Assembly (NCBI GenBank): GCA_030154025.1
Contig: JASKKT010000006.1
Coordinates: 1 to 63,391 of the forward strand
Direction: 5' to 3'
Length of the DNA: 63,391 bases
Origin: Methanolobus sp.
Lineage (GTDB): Archaea; Halobacteriota; Methanosarcinia; Methanosarcinales; Methanosarcinaceae
The position numbers were made by a program, and so were the translations under genes. This document shows positions 55,179-63,162 of this stretch, piece by piece (the stretch's first letter is position 1; each line of letters starts with the position of its first letter). The notes beneath the pieces were generated by a model. It was given only the letters and a program-made list of their open reading frames with translations. It was not told where the DNA came from and searched no databases.

Positions 55179-55640
55179 ATGAGCGGAGAACCTGAAGACG
55201 ATCTCATTACGGAACAGGAAAGAAAGCAGCTCCTTGCTGCACTGCACACACGCCTGTTCTGGGTAGGCAAGGAAATACCTTACAACTGTGACATACGGGG
55301 AAAGATGTGCAACCTGCATAACATTGTGTGGGAATTGCTCCAGAATGAGAAACTGGATAAGGAAGACAGGGAACTCATTAATAAGTGTATCCTCTACATC
55401 GATGAAAAAGCAAAAGAAGATGAACTGGAGCTTGCAACAGGACAGATCACCCGGGAAGAGGCAGACAGGCTCTTCGATGAGACAGCCGGCCTTATGAGGA
55501 CTCTCATGAACCTCAGGGATATTGAAGAAGGAAAGTCCAAAGAAAAAGAGAGGCAGTTCCATGAAACATACTCACGTGAAAGAGTGGCCGAGGCCAGGCG
55601 ATGGCTTAATTTCCTAAAGGATACAGGAGAACTAAAATAG
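55179..55640 (+). CDS. Conserved hypothetical helical protein
   Basis: 153 residues from the ATG at 55179, which has GGGGAG a few bases before; the frame is open from 55086 without a better site. Mostly charged helices (ERKQLLAALHTRLFWVGKEIPYNCDIRGKMCNLHNIVWELLQNEKLDKEDRELINKCILY), no cofactor motif beyond two isolated Cys. It somewhat resembles the archaeal DUF5788 family; not certain. Transcribed away from the TPR gene. Confidence 0.68.
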   Translation: MSGEPEDDLITEQERKQLLAALHTRLFWVGKEIPYNCDIRGKMCNLHNIVWELLQNEKLDKEDRELINKCILYIDEKAKEDELELATGQITREEADRLFDETAGLMRTLMNLRDIEEGKSKEKERQFHETYSRERVAEARRWLNFLKDTGELK

Positions 55641-55651
55641 GGTAGGGCTTT

Positions 55652-56197
55652 TCAATCAGAGTCACTTGTTCCTGCGAGCTCATACTTAAAAGACCACATC
55701 GGAAGCCCGTCGATCTCAACATGCTCCAGGTGTTCCATCTCATGTGCTGCATAGAAGGCTGAAGGGCCTGTGAATGCCACAACCTTCTCCACGGCCTCGC
55801 GCACCGTGATAGTTCTTTTCTCTGTGCTGATACGCGCCACGATTATTTTCTCCGCCTTCAGGGTTATGGAGTAGGGGCGTGTGAGCAGTACCCGCTCTTC
55901 CCTGTTGCCGCATTTTTCCAGCCGGTTGACCAGTCCTTCCCGTGCGACGGTCTCAGGATTGACCAGCAGGTATATTTCCTCCAGGGTATTGCCGGCCTTT
56001 GTACTTTCGTTATAATCGGTATGGACCCTCATTACTGAAATGCTCCTGAGATGCTCGGCTGAATAGCTCCATGCCCCTCCTATCTTCAGCGAAAGCAGCA
56101 TAGGATAGAAGGCATCCCTTGGAAGGTCGAAGCTCCCGAAAATTGCTTCTTCCCTTGCGCTCATCACAAGCATGGATCTCAGGTCACTTACTTTCAT
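55652..56197 (-). CDS. Hypothetical protein with HEMEH motif
   Basis: 181 residues, soluble. Near the C-terminus there is FYAAHEMEHLEHVEIDG, which contains a HExxH sequence like zinc metallohydrolases and faintly recalls the peptide deformylase motif 3 (QHEIDHL). The first deformylase motif (GxGxAAxQ) is absent and I cannot assign an activity. N-terminal region MKVSDLRSMLVMSAREEAIFGSF may include a small helical DNA-binding-like segment. Start at 56197 with GGAAGG upstream. It converges with the gene before it. Confidence 0.7.
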   Translation of the reverse strand: MKVSDLRSMLVMSAREEAIFGSFDLPRDAFYPMLLSLKIGGAWSYSAEHLRSISVMRVHTDYNESTKAGNTLEEIYLLVNPETVAREGLVNRLEKCGNREERVLLTRPYSITLKAEKIIVARISTEKRTITVREAVEKVVAFTGPSAFYAAHEMEHLEHVEIDGLPMWSFKYELAGTSDSD

Positions 56198-56349
56198 GAT
56201 CATCCCTTCCTTGATATTCGGAAGAGGGGCTTATATATCTTGGTCCGGTCCCAGATACTACACGGACTGGTCAAAAAACCTAGGTTTATATCCTTCGGCC
56301 TCCATTCATTTTAAACCTGAACCTTAAACCATGAATGAGGAGTCACTTT

Positions 56350-56577
56350 ATGAAGATAAGGCTTGTGAAATGCAGAGACATAGGAATTGCTAACTGCAAC
56401 TATATGGCGATTGGCAACAATCTGGATGATGTTGAGAAGAACATGTACGAACACATAGAGGCCGAACATAAGGATCTGCTTGAAGGGATGACCGATGACG
56501 AGATCCACCAGCTGAAGCACAGGGTCTCGACATTCCTTGGAAGAAGCTGCGGGTGCGGCCACCTGCCAAAACCATGA
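56350..56577 (+). CDS. DUF1059 family protein
   Basis: 75 residues. MKIRLVKCRDIGIANCNYMAIGNNLDDVEKNMYEHIEAEHKDLLEGMTDDEIHQLKHRV matches the small DUF1059 family (Cys-Gly-x-x-Cys-type pattern near the start, His-x-x-x-x-His helix). The GAGGAG site 7 nt before the ATG at 56350 decides the start. A second cysteine pair (SCGCGH) near the C-terminus may bind metal. Function unknown. A long hairpin element lies downstream. Confidence 0.82.
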   Translation: MKIRLVKCRDIGIANCNYMAIGNNLDDVEKNMYEHIEAEHKDLLEGMTDDEIHQLKHRVSTFLGRSCGCGHLPKP

Positions 56578-56659
56578 AGCTTTGAGTTATCAGGTCGAAG
56601 CATGTTACTGATAAAGCGTGCCAGAGATGGTAAAACATGCCGGCCAGGCATAAGAAGCA

Positions 56660-56737
56660 GATACCTCCCGGTTCACGCATGCTATGTGTAAATTACACCA
56701 TCAAACGGGAGGTATCCACGGAAGGGGGGTGTTTTTT
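56660..56737 (+). terminator. Long nested hairpin followed by T6: terminator or small structured RNA
   Basis: The outer stem is GATACCTCCCG (56660-56670) with CGGGAGGTATC (56706-56716), 11 perfect pairs. Inside the 35-nt loop a second hairpin GTGTAA (56686-56691)/TTACAC (56693-56698) forms. Sixteen nt after the outer stem come six T residues (56732-56737). It may terminate the DUF1059 transcript; the size and nested form also suit a small structured RNA. Stem identity is exact, so chance is unlikely. Confidence 0.55.
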
Positions 56738-56762
56738 CTTTAAAGCACAGCTGTACACTTTA

Positions 56763-56795
56763 ACTTAGGAACTATCGATATAAATAAACCTAAGT
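56763..56795 (+). promoter_or_regulatory. Inverted repeat flanking a TATA box upstream of pfpI
   Basis: ACTTAGG (56763-56769) and CCTAAGT (56789-56795) bracket the TATA-like ATATAAATAA (56779-56788). The distance to the pfpI start is about 130 nt. A dimeric regulator could block the TATA box here. Confidence 0.4.
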
Positions 56796-56923
56796 ATTAC
56801 AAATACCGAACATTGTTACACCACATCCGGCAGTTTCGGGCTTGAGAGCAGATGTTCTCTGTTGCCATAAAATTCATATAATCCGCGCCCAGAGTACTAT
56901 GCATCAATCTGGGAGTAGGTGTT

Positions 56924-57433
56924 TTGAAAGCTTTAGTATTCGGAGCAGACGGATTTGAGGATGTGGAACTGATCTACCCTTACCACAGACTCAGGGAAGA
57001 GGGAGTAGAGACCCATATCGTATCCATGGAGAAAGGAAAGATCACAGGCAAGCACGGATACTCTGTGGAGGCCGACGCAGCCTTTAAGGACATCGATCCT
57101 TCTGAATATGGCCTGATGGTGATTTCTGGAGGGAAGGGACCTGAGAAGATGAGACTTGACAAAAGCGCACTGGATATCACCCGGCACTTCTTCATAGAGA
57201 ATAAACCGGTGGCTGCCATCTGTCACGGTCCCCAGGTGCTCATATCAGCAGGCGTCGTCAAAGGAAGGAAAGCCACGGCATGGCCCGGGGTCATCGATGA
57301 CCTGACAGCTGCAGGCGCCCGGACAGAGGACAAGGAAGTCGTTGTCGACGGCAACCTTATAACATCCCGTGGTCCTAAGGACCTGTACGCTTTTGGCAGG
57401 GAAATCATAAAAAAAGTAAAAGAAGTAACCTGA
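56924..57433 (+). CDS. pfpI: PfpI/DJ-1 family protein (class I glutamine amidotransferase-like)
   Basis: 169 residues from a TTG at 56924 preceded by GGGAGTAGGTG. Nucleophile elbow AAICHGPQVLISAG (Cys-His), Glu near residue 13 (FEDVELIYPYHRL), and the C-terminal NLITSRGPKDLYAFGREII. Members are intracellular proteases, chaperones or deglycases/glyoxalases. In an anaerobe it may serve in stress protection. Own promoter with an inverted repeat. Confidence 0.92.
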   Translation: MKALVFGADGFEDVELIYPYHRLREEGVETHIVSMEKGKITGKHGYSVEADAAFKDIDPSEYGLMVISGGKGPEKMRLDKSALDITRHFFIENKPVAAICHGPQVLISAGVVKGRKATAWPGVIDDLTAAGARTEDKEVVVDGNLITSRGPKDLYAFGREIIKKVKEVT

Positions 57434-57508
57434 GCCCGTATCGGCTCAAAAGTTCTCTTCAGGGGCCTGCCTGTCTCATTTATATGTAAGTCCCATATCT
57501 GCGGACTT

Positions 57509-57810
57509 TCACCCCAGTTCGAAGGTCGTGACCCCGAAAACCTTTTTCAGGTCAATATCGGGTGCCTTACCTTATACATGCGTATCGTCCTGAAGCAGAC
57601 CGACATCCCATACTTCTCTGCCAGCATAAGGGCATCTTCGTTAGGCTGCGGGATATCGAGGAAGACAGGCTCGCTCTCATGCACAGTGCTCTTCAGGGCA
57701 AGGAAGATCCTTTCGGCTATTGACAGGTCATCTGCAAAAAGAGGACCTATCTTGTGACCCGAGACGCACTTCCTTATTACCCCGTATATCCAAAATAATA
57801 TTGTACTCAA
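57509..57810 (-). pseudogene. GNAT acetyltransferase remnant (C-terminal part with frameshift)
   Basis: The frame 57810-57575 reads YGVIRKCVSGHKIGPLFADD, then PVFLDIPQPNEDALMLAEKYG and RTIRMYK, typical of the C-terminal domain of a two-part GNAT family acetyltransferase. After RMYK the matching end (KAPDIDLKKVFGVTTFELG, stop at 57509-57511) is in another frame; one additional G near 57572 would give MYKGKAPDIDL. The catalytic N-terminal GNAT domain is missing, and a stop lies upstream of the ATG. A dead copy from deletion and frameshift. Confidence 0.75.
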
Positions 57811-57939
57811 ATACTTTCACCACGCTTTCCTGAAGTTTATATGCATGAACCTGCGTTTACACAACGGAGGCGTTTATCTCCTGAACATCTTCAGCACGAT
57901 AAACGCCCGCCAATAATAAGATAGCTAGGAGAGCTTTCA

Positions 57940-58161
57940 ATGGATAGTACAACACATACCGGATTCAATGCCATCTTAAAAACCGCGGGCAGATGTCAGC
58001 CCCTCTACACGGAAGAGACTGGAGCTTTATCCGCCACTGAAAAGATAAGGCACCTGACTGCGCGGATGCATGGGATCATTAACATGCAGGCCGGAAAAGA
58101 GAACTGTAGATATATTGAGCACCGTAATCTTAGCTCTTACCAGGGTATGGAATATGTCTGA
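57940..58161 (+). CDS. Small protein of unknown function (73 aa)
   Basis: 73 residues starting MDSTTHTGFNAILKTAG. An AGGAGAG ribosome binding site lies 7 nt before the ATG and a TATA-like GTTTATATGC about 105 nt upstream, which support expression. Composition is mixed with four or five cysteines and histidines scattered; no family recognised. The last codons merge into the ATGTCTGATA repeat array. Confidence 0.5.
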   Translation: MDSTTHTGFNAILKTAGRCQPLYTEETGALSATEKIRHLTARMHGIINMQAGKENCRYIEHRNLSSYQGMEYV

Positions 58162-58258
58162 TAATATTCCTGGCATTATGTCTGATATGACATCCGGATA
58201 CCATGTCGCCTGATATGATGTCTGGATACTATGTCTGATATATCTTATAGTATGTCTG
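58154..58258. repeat. Irregular array of ATGTCTGATA-like repeats
   Basis: Copies at 58154 (ATGTCTGATA), 58178 (ATGTCTGATA), 58203 (ATGTCGCCTGATA), 58218 (ATGTCTGGATA), 58231 (ATGTCTGATA) and 58252 (ATGTCTG). Spacing varies from 13 to 25 nt. It is not a CRISPR array: units are short and spacers irregular. Located between the 73-aa gene (partly within its last codons) and the regulator gene that converges on it. Confidence 0.6.
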
Positions 58259-58294
58259 CAACTCAGCGAACCCATCCGGGGTGCACTAAATGCT

Positions 58295-58783
58295 TTACTT
58301 CTCCTGCTTTTCCATCTGCTCCACTTTCCTGTAGATGAAGCTTATCAGCTCCTCAAAACTTGTGATCTGCTGCTGGTAATTCTCAAAAATGGCAAGCCTT
58401 TTCTTTTCTTCTTCCGTAGAAGCTTCTTTCCTGTACCTGTCAATGAGGGGGGCTATCTTCTTTCTGGCAATGTTGAGCTCTGCTTCGTATCCGCTTTTTA
58501 TCTGGAGGGTGAACGCATCAAGGAGGTTCTTTTCCATCCGGAAGTACACTTTGCGGGATCCGGGCTTCTGTATCCTCTTTATGCCCCAGAAAGCCTCTAT
58601 GTTCTTCATCTTCAGGCTGATGGACGCCAGGCTATAGTCGGTCCTTCCGGCAATCTCTTCCATGCTTATGTCATCAGGCTCGAAGTTGAGTGTCGACAAG
58701 ATCCTGGCTGTAAGCTCATCAACCCCATATCCCCTGAATATCTCGATACCTGTCTCATATATCTGTGATTCTATGTCGTTCAT
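58295..58783 (-). CDS. GbsR/MarR-type transcriptional regulator
   Basis: 162 residues. Winged helix-turn-helix in DELTARILSTLNFEPDDISMEEIAGRTDYSLASISLKMKNIEAFWGIKRIQKPGSRKVYF (about 25-80), then a long helical dimerisation region (KKIAPLIDRYRKEASTEEEKKRLAIFENYQQQI). GbsR-type proteins of archaea and bacteria respond to osmolytes such as choline. The open frame extends upstream, but the ATG at 58783 has GTGAG before it and matches the family start. It follows the SMR exporter gene by 59 nt; it probably regulates that gene through the nearby palindrome. Confidence 0.88.
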   Translation of the reverse strand: MNDIESQIYETGIEIFRGYGVDELTARILSTLNFEPDDISMEEIAGRTDYSLASISLKMKNIEAFWGIKRIQKPGSRKVYFRMEKNLLDAFTLQIKSGYEAELNIARKKIAPLIDRYRKEASTEEEKKRLAIFENYQQQITSFEELISFIYRKVEQMEKQEK

Positions 58784-58842
58784 GTTCTCACTGTTATGTA
58801 TTAATCTCCTGGCAGTTCTGCCGGCGGTCCCAGGATGAGGGC

Positions 58843-59163
58843 TCAGTTGACTGAGAGCACCTTCAGTCCTATGATCCCTGCAGCTATCATAATGATGCAC
58901 AGGATGCGCAGTACGTTCGCAGACTCATTGAAGAGCAGTATCCCGAGTATGGTCGTGCCCATTATGCCAATCCCGGTCCAGACAGCGTATCCGGTGCCTA
59001 TGGGGAGCACCCTCAGTGATCTTTCCAGCAGGAGCATGCTGATGACCAGGCATGTGAGCATAAAGGCGGTCGGGTAGAGTTTGCTCATCCCCTCGCTGTA
59101 CTTCATGCCAACCGCCCAGCCTGTCTCAAACATGCCGGCGATTATAAGATATATCCATTCCAT
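58843..59163 (-). CDS. sugE: SMR family exporter, SugE/Gdx type
   Basis: 106 residues, four membrane helices, with the conserved Glu13 in GMFETGWAVGMKYSEG, and the TGYAVWTGIGIMGTTILGI segment. The Trp-Ala-Val-Gly pattern and KYSEG after Glu13 fit the SugE/Gdx branch, which exports guanidinium ion rather than bulky drugs. No guanidine riboswitch is apparent in the short upstream region. The ATG is preceded by AGGAG. Operon with a GbsR-like regulator, which is unusual for Gdx. Confidence 0.9.
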   Translation of the reverse strand: MEWIYLIIAGMFETGWAVGMKYSEGMSKLYPTAFMLTCLVISMLLLERSLRVLPIGTGYAVWTGIGIMGTTILGILLFNESANVLRILCIIMIAAGIIGLKVLSVN

Positions 59164-59185
59164 TGTATGCTCCTGGTTTTACTAT

Positions 59186-59203
59186 TTTTAATGAATATTA
59201 AAA
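59186..59203 (-). promoter_or_regulatory. Inverted repeat before sugE (candidate operator)
   Basis: TTTTAAT (59186-59192), spacer GAAT, ATTAAAA (59197-59203), 23-40 nt upstream of the sugE ATG and just downstream of a TATA-like AAATATAAG (about 59219-59227 on the minus strand). Suitable position for repression by the co-encoded regulator. Confidence 0.4.
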
Positions 59204-59275
59204 GCTAAAAACAAGAACTTATATTTATTCCTTGCGCTCATGACAGTGGATAAGATGGAGCAAAGTCGAGGGTGT

Positions 59276-60652
59276 TTATTCCTTATCTTTAAGGTCACCC
59301 AGGAACACTTCGGGCTGCCTTTGCTCCTCAATGACTTCACTTATATCGGAGGCATCCCCCCGGGACGAGGTCTCCCCGAATCTGTCGGCAAGCCGGTAGG
59401 ATATGTCGGAAAGATAAGCGGTTCCCCATGTAGCTGTAAAGACAGCTCCCAGCAGGTTGAAGGACAGGTCTCTCATCGTATCATTGATACCATGTTGCGC
59501 AAGGACAGCCTTGTACCCGAACTCTGCTGTGAGCTCGTCTGTCAGGAATTCCAGTATCTCCCACAGGACGCCGGTGGCAAGCACGAAGAGAAGGATTAAA
59601 ATGAACATCACTCTTGGAGGAATGTATATCTCTTCCGTATGGATGTCGATTGCCCTGATAAGCACATATCCCGCTGCCGCTATAACGCTTGCAGAAAGGG
59701 TATGGGTGAGATTGTCCCAGCGTGCCACATTGTCATAGAACGCAAATGTCCCCAGCGCATCCATGAAAATGGCAAGGGTGATCCACACGGTAAGTCCCGC
59801 ATCAAGAACGATGTTATACTTACGCGTGATCAGGGATGGCACGAATGTTATCGCCAGGCCTGCTATTGCATTCAGTGCTGTGTGCAGGTCCCTCATCAGG
59901 ATACTCACGATAAGCAGCAGGAATAGTCCGCCCTGCATTATCCTTGTTGCAAGCATCTGCTTCTCCATGGAAATACCCAGCAGTTTGCGGATAGGCATGG
60001 GTCGTTCGGGCAGTGTTTCCTCATGGGTCCCATCGGATGAACGGGAGGACGGAGCTACACTTTTGAATGGCTCTGCTGAGCTGAAATACCACCCGAATAT
60101 CACACCTGCTGCAACACCCGCAAGGGTAGCATACATGAATTCATGCATAACGGCGGCGTTGACAGTCTCCTGCGACCGGCCATCAAGAAGGAAAGCAGTG
60201 CCAAAATTGACATCAAGGAGCCAGTGCAGCAGGTGCCAGAGGCCTGACATTGCAAGCGTTGTTATCACAACAAGAAGTACAGCGAACTTGGAATTCATGC
60301 GCACTGAAGTGAACCAGTTGATCTCTGCCGCCAGCAGCAGTGCAATGGTGGCCACAGAGAAGTAGATCGGTATGCCCGTAAAAAAGAAATGATGCGCTGT
60401 AGTGTTCCCTATGATCGGCATTATCGCTAATATGATAAAGTACCATGAAGGCATGACAGACAGCTTGCGCATTAACAGCGCCGGAGCTACTATAATTACT
60501 ATGAGGACCGCTATAAGTATGGACCATGTGAGCCTGCCGTCCATCAGGTTCAGCACACACAGCACCAGGAGCAATGTTACCATTGCCCAGCTGATGAATG
60601 CATTAAAGGGAGTATCTTTAAGGATCTTACTGAGCCTGTCTGTCCGTTGCAT
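59276..60652 (-). CDS. Polytopic membrane protein with two YjdF-like halves
   Basis: 458 residues, about 11 membrane helices, with a charged loop in the middle (SSRSSDGTHEETLPERPMPIRK) that separates two similar halves. Half one carries WHLLHWLLDVNF and later MHEFMYATLAGVAAG; half two carries DNLTHTLSASVIAAAGY, WEILEFLTDEL and NDTMRDLSFNLLGA. This His/Trp/Glu-Asp pattern resembles the DUF2238/YjdF membrane family. No function known. The ATG at 60652 has no strong ribosome binding site. The acidic C-terminal tail is cytoplasmic by the positive-inside pattern. Confidence 0.7.
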   Translation of the reverse strand: MQRTDRLSKILKDTPFNAFISWAMVTLLLVLCVLNLMDGRLTWSILIAVLIVIIVAPALLMRKLSVMPSWYFIILAIMPIIGNTTAHHFFFTGIPIYFSVATIALLLAAEINWFTSVRMNSKFAVLLVVITTLAMSGLWHLLHWLLDVNFGTAFLLDGRSQETVNAAVMHEFMYATLAGVAAGVIFGWYFSSAEPFKSVAPSSRSSDGTHEETLPERPMPIRKLLGISMEKQMLATRIMQGGLFLLLIVSILMRDLHTALNAIAGLAITFVPSLITRKYNIVLDAGLTVWITLAIFMDALGTFAFYDNVARWDNLTHTLSASVIAAAGYVLIRAIDIHTEEIYIPPRVMFILILLFVLATGVLWEILEFLTDELTAEFGYKAVLAQHGINDTMRDLSFNLLGAVFTATWGTAYLSDISYRLADRFGETSSRGDASDISEVIEEQRQPEVFLGDLKDKE

Positions 60653-60731
60653 AGTACCTCATTATAGTGCGTTTCACATCATTAAGCATTCTGCAACATG
60701 AAGGAACCCCTCAAAAACATTCCGGCCCACA

Positions 60732-62768
60732 TCATTCGATGCCAAAGTATTCCAGGTCATCCACTCTTTCTTCTGTGGACAGGTAGGCTATGAGCAGATT
60801 GCCTTTAAAGAAAGCAGAGATGCGTTTTGGAAGGGTCTGAAGCACGGGATGCCAGCCGGGAGTATCCCTCCGGGCGTTGGCGCTTATTATCAGGTCATTC
60901 CGGGACCAGTCCCATGAATGCAGCATGTTGATAAGATCGCTCCAGCTGTCCTTGCTTTCAAACCTTATCGGAAGGTCCGGGACTATTTTCTTGAATATTG
61001 CCTTATATATATCGGGGTCACCCCCTACCACCAGTGCTCTTACCTGCGCGGAAGTGCCTTCGGATATGCTTCCCGCCAGCTCCACAAACGGGTACAGGCC
61101 CCTGTTGTGATCGATACCGGGGGGTATTATAAGGGTGATCTCTTTTGTATTGCACAAAGGATTCCTTATCATCGAGACCAGTACAAGCTTCTCTGTCCCT
61201 CTGAGGAGCTGGTCTATGATGGAACCTATTACGCTCTCCCTGGGTGAATGAACACCGTCCCAGCCTATGACAATAGTGGATATCCTGTTATCGAGGACAG
61301 CCTTCATTATGCCGGAAGCGATGTTATAGTTGAGCCGCACGTGTGTGTCCACTGGCACCTCGGCACATGCAGCGTAGGCTGTCATCTCACTAAGCATCTT
61401 CTCTGCCTCTGCAACTTTCTTCTCAGAATCAGCGCCATCGCGCTTGACAACGGAGAGTACGTGCAGGGGCTCATCGGATTTACTGTCCCTTATCATAAGG
61501 GCCAGGTCAAGCAGGAACTGCTTATAGGCAGAATGGATCGAGAATGACACCAGTACACGGGGCGATCTCTCGACCGGGCTGTAACTTGCCTGTTCTGCAA
61601 GGGACACTCTTTTCCCGTAGTGTTCAACGATCTGTGGACTTACTATCCCTATAACAAGTATCATCATCACGACGGCATTGATCATGCTCTGCTCAAAGAG
61701 ACCGGCTTCATAGCCGATGAGTACAATTGCAAGGGCTGCGGCTGCCTGGCCCACTGACAGGCCGAGCATGCTCATGACCTGGTCTTTCCCATAACCGTAT
61801 ACCCAGCCGGTCATCCATGAAGCTGCCAGTTTTGTGACAAGCACAAGGATCACAATCAAGAGCGCCAGTGCAAGCTGGTAGCCGCCTTCTGTGAATGCGC
61901 GAATATTGACCAGCATGCCTACTGACAGCATGAAGAAAGGTATGAACAGTGCATTCCCTGCAAACTCTATCCTGTTCATGAGGGGGCTGCTGTTCGGTAT
62001 CAGGCGATTAAGAAGAAGCCCCGCAAGGAATGCACCTATGATGGGCTCCACTCCTGCAACTTCAGCAAAATAGGCTGTTACAAAGGCAACGGCCAGTACG
62101 AAAATGAATTCGAAATAGCTTTCCTCGGTAAGCTTGCTGAAGAACCACCTGGAGATGCGTGGTACAATGAGCCAGGCACCTGCAAAGAATAGAAAAAGCC
62201 CGACACCCAGCCTTACCCAGAAGAATATGTCCAGGCTGCCTTCCATGGAAGAAAGCACCACAGCAAGGACCATGAGGGCCAGGGTGTCAGTAAGTATCGT
62301 GCCACCAACAGCAGCGGTAATTGCTTCGTTGTTGACTATTCCAAGTCTCTTTATCACTGGATAGGCAAGCAGGGTATGGGATGCAAAGATGGAGGCAAAG
62401 AGCAGGGCAGCAGGCAATGAGAGGCCCAGAAAGTAATATCCAATAGCAGTGCCTGTTATCTGCGGTATGATAAAGGATATGACTCCGAATACCAGGCTTC
62501 TGTCTATCTTCTCGATGAACTTGTTGATATTGATCTCAAGCCCGGCTATGAACATCAGGTAAACGAGACCTATCTCCCCGAGGAGTATAATAGTATCATT
62601 GCGGTCAAGTATATGCAGTGCATTGGGCCCTATAAACGCGCCCACTATGATAATACCTATAAGCCCGGGAAGCCTGCAAAGCTTCAGCAGCAAAGGAGCT
62701 ATGAGGAAGATAAGCATCGACAGCGCGAATATCAGTATAGGGTCATTTACAGGTATTTCCGGGAACAT
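60732..62768 (-). CDS. CPA2 family cation/proton antiporter with C-terminal USP-like domain
   Basis: 678 residues. About 12 membrane helices in residues 1-400 (LPGLIGIIIVGAFIGPNAL; GLVYLMFIAGLEI; ASHTLLAYPVIKRLG; AGVEPIIGAFLAGLLLNRL, the region of the unwound ion-binding helices), followed by a soluble part of about 270 residues with a universal-stress-like or nucleotide-binding fold (RVLVSFSIHSAYKQFLLDLALM; ISTIVIGWDG; GSIIDQLLRG). It exports Na+ or K+ against protons. In a likely moderate halophile this helps salt balance, as do the glucosylglycerate genes. Stop at 60732; promoter TATA-like TTTTTAAATACGC just upstream of the ATG suggests a short leader. Confidence 0.9.
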   Translation of the reverse strand: MFPEIPVNDPILIFALSMLIFLIAPLLLKLCRLPGLIGIIIVGAFIGPNALHILDRNDTIILLGEIGLVYLMFIAGLEININKFIEKIDRSLVFGVISFIIPQITGTAIGYYFLGLSLPAALLFASIFASHTLLAYPVIKRLGIVNNEAITAAVGGTILTDTLALMVLAVVLSSMEGSLDIFFWVRLGVGLFLFFAGAWLIVPRISRWFFSKLTEESYFEFIFVLAVAFVTAYFAEVAGVEPIIGAFLAGLLLNRLIPNSSPLMNRIEFAGNALFIPFFMLSVGMLVNIRAFTEGGYQLALALLIVILVLVTKLAASWMTGWVYGYGKDQVMSMLGLSVGQAAAALAIVLIGYEAGLFEQSMINAVVMMILVIGIVSPQIVEHYGKRVSLAEQASYSPVERSPRVLVSFSIHSAYKQFLLDLALMIRDSKSDEPLHVLSVVKRDGADSEKKVAEAEKMLSEMTAYAACAEVPVDTHVRLNYNIASGIMKAVLDNRISTIVIGWDGVHSPRESVIGSIIDQLLRGTEKLVLVSMIRNPLCNTKEITLIIPPGIDHNRGLYPFVELAGSISEGTSAQVRALVVGGDPDIYKAIFKKIVPDLPIRFESKDSWSDLINMLHSWDWSRNDLIISANARRDTPGWHPVLQTLPKRISAFFKGNLLIAYLSTEERVDDLEYFGIE

Positions 62769-63162
62769 ATCTATCTGGTAGTGTTTGATGAGCCACAGGG
62801 ATGAATGAAGTTTTTAAATACGCGTAATTTTCATGCAGAAACGCATATAGAAATGTGCGGGATTAGAATGTCCCCTATCTCGATACGGTTCCAGTGTAAT
62901 ACATCTTATAAAAGAGTACTGATTATATCTTGTTGCCTTGTGCCTTTATCTATGTGGCAGGGTTTCCCGGTCACTGTCTCATGAGATCATCAGGCTTTTG
63001 CATGGTGACTTATCAGTTCCAGAGCCCTTTTCTATCAGTCGCATGGCTGTCTGTTCCCGAAGATGTTACCGCAAAGGCTTTAAATTAATACGGACATAAA
63101 ACTCTTAACGGCGTTAACACGTCTTTGGGTCGGGGTTTCTAAACTATATTCTTAATGTGGGT
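62769..63162. other. 394-nt intergenic region
   Basis: Divergent promoters. On the plus side there is a TATA-like CTTTAAATTAATAC (63078-63091) and a 13-bp palindrome TTAACG-G-CGTTAA (63105-63117). Between 62820 and 63060 I see no open frame with a ribosome binding site and no repeat. Confidence 0.5.

Larger units (their letters stand above)
56578..56923. other. 346-nt intergenic region with hairpin element and pfpI promoter
   Basis: Contains a long nested hairpin followed by a T-run (56660-56737), an inverted repeat around a TATA box (56763-56795) and a second TATA-like TTCATATAAT (about 56872-56881). No protein-coding frame is evident. Confidence 0.6.

Noticed and set aside
58154-58258. CRISPR-like array
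   Set aside because: Repeat units are about 10 nt and spacers irregular; no cas gene in the window.
59164-59275. Guanidine riboswitch before sugE
   Set aside because: The region is short, AT-rich and lacks the conserved ykkC/mini-ykkC elements.
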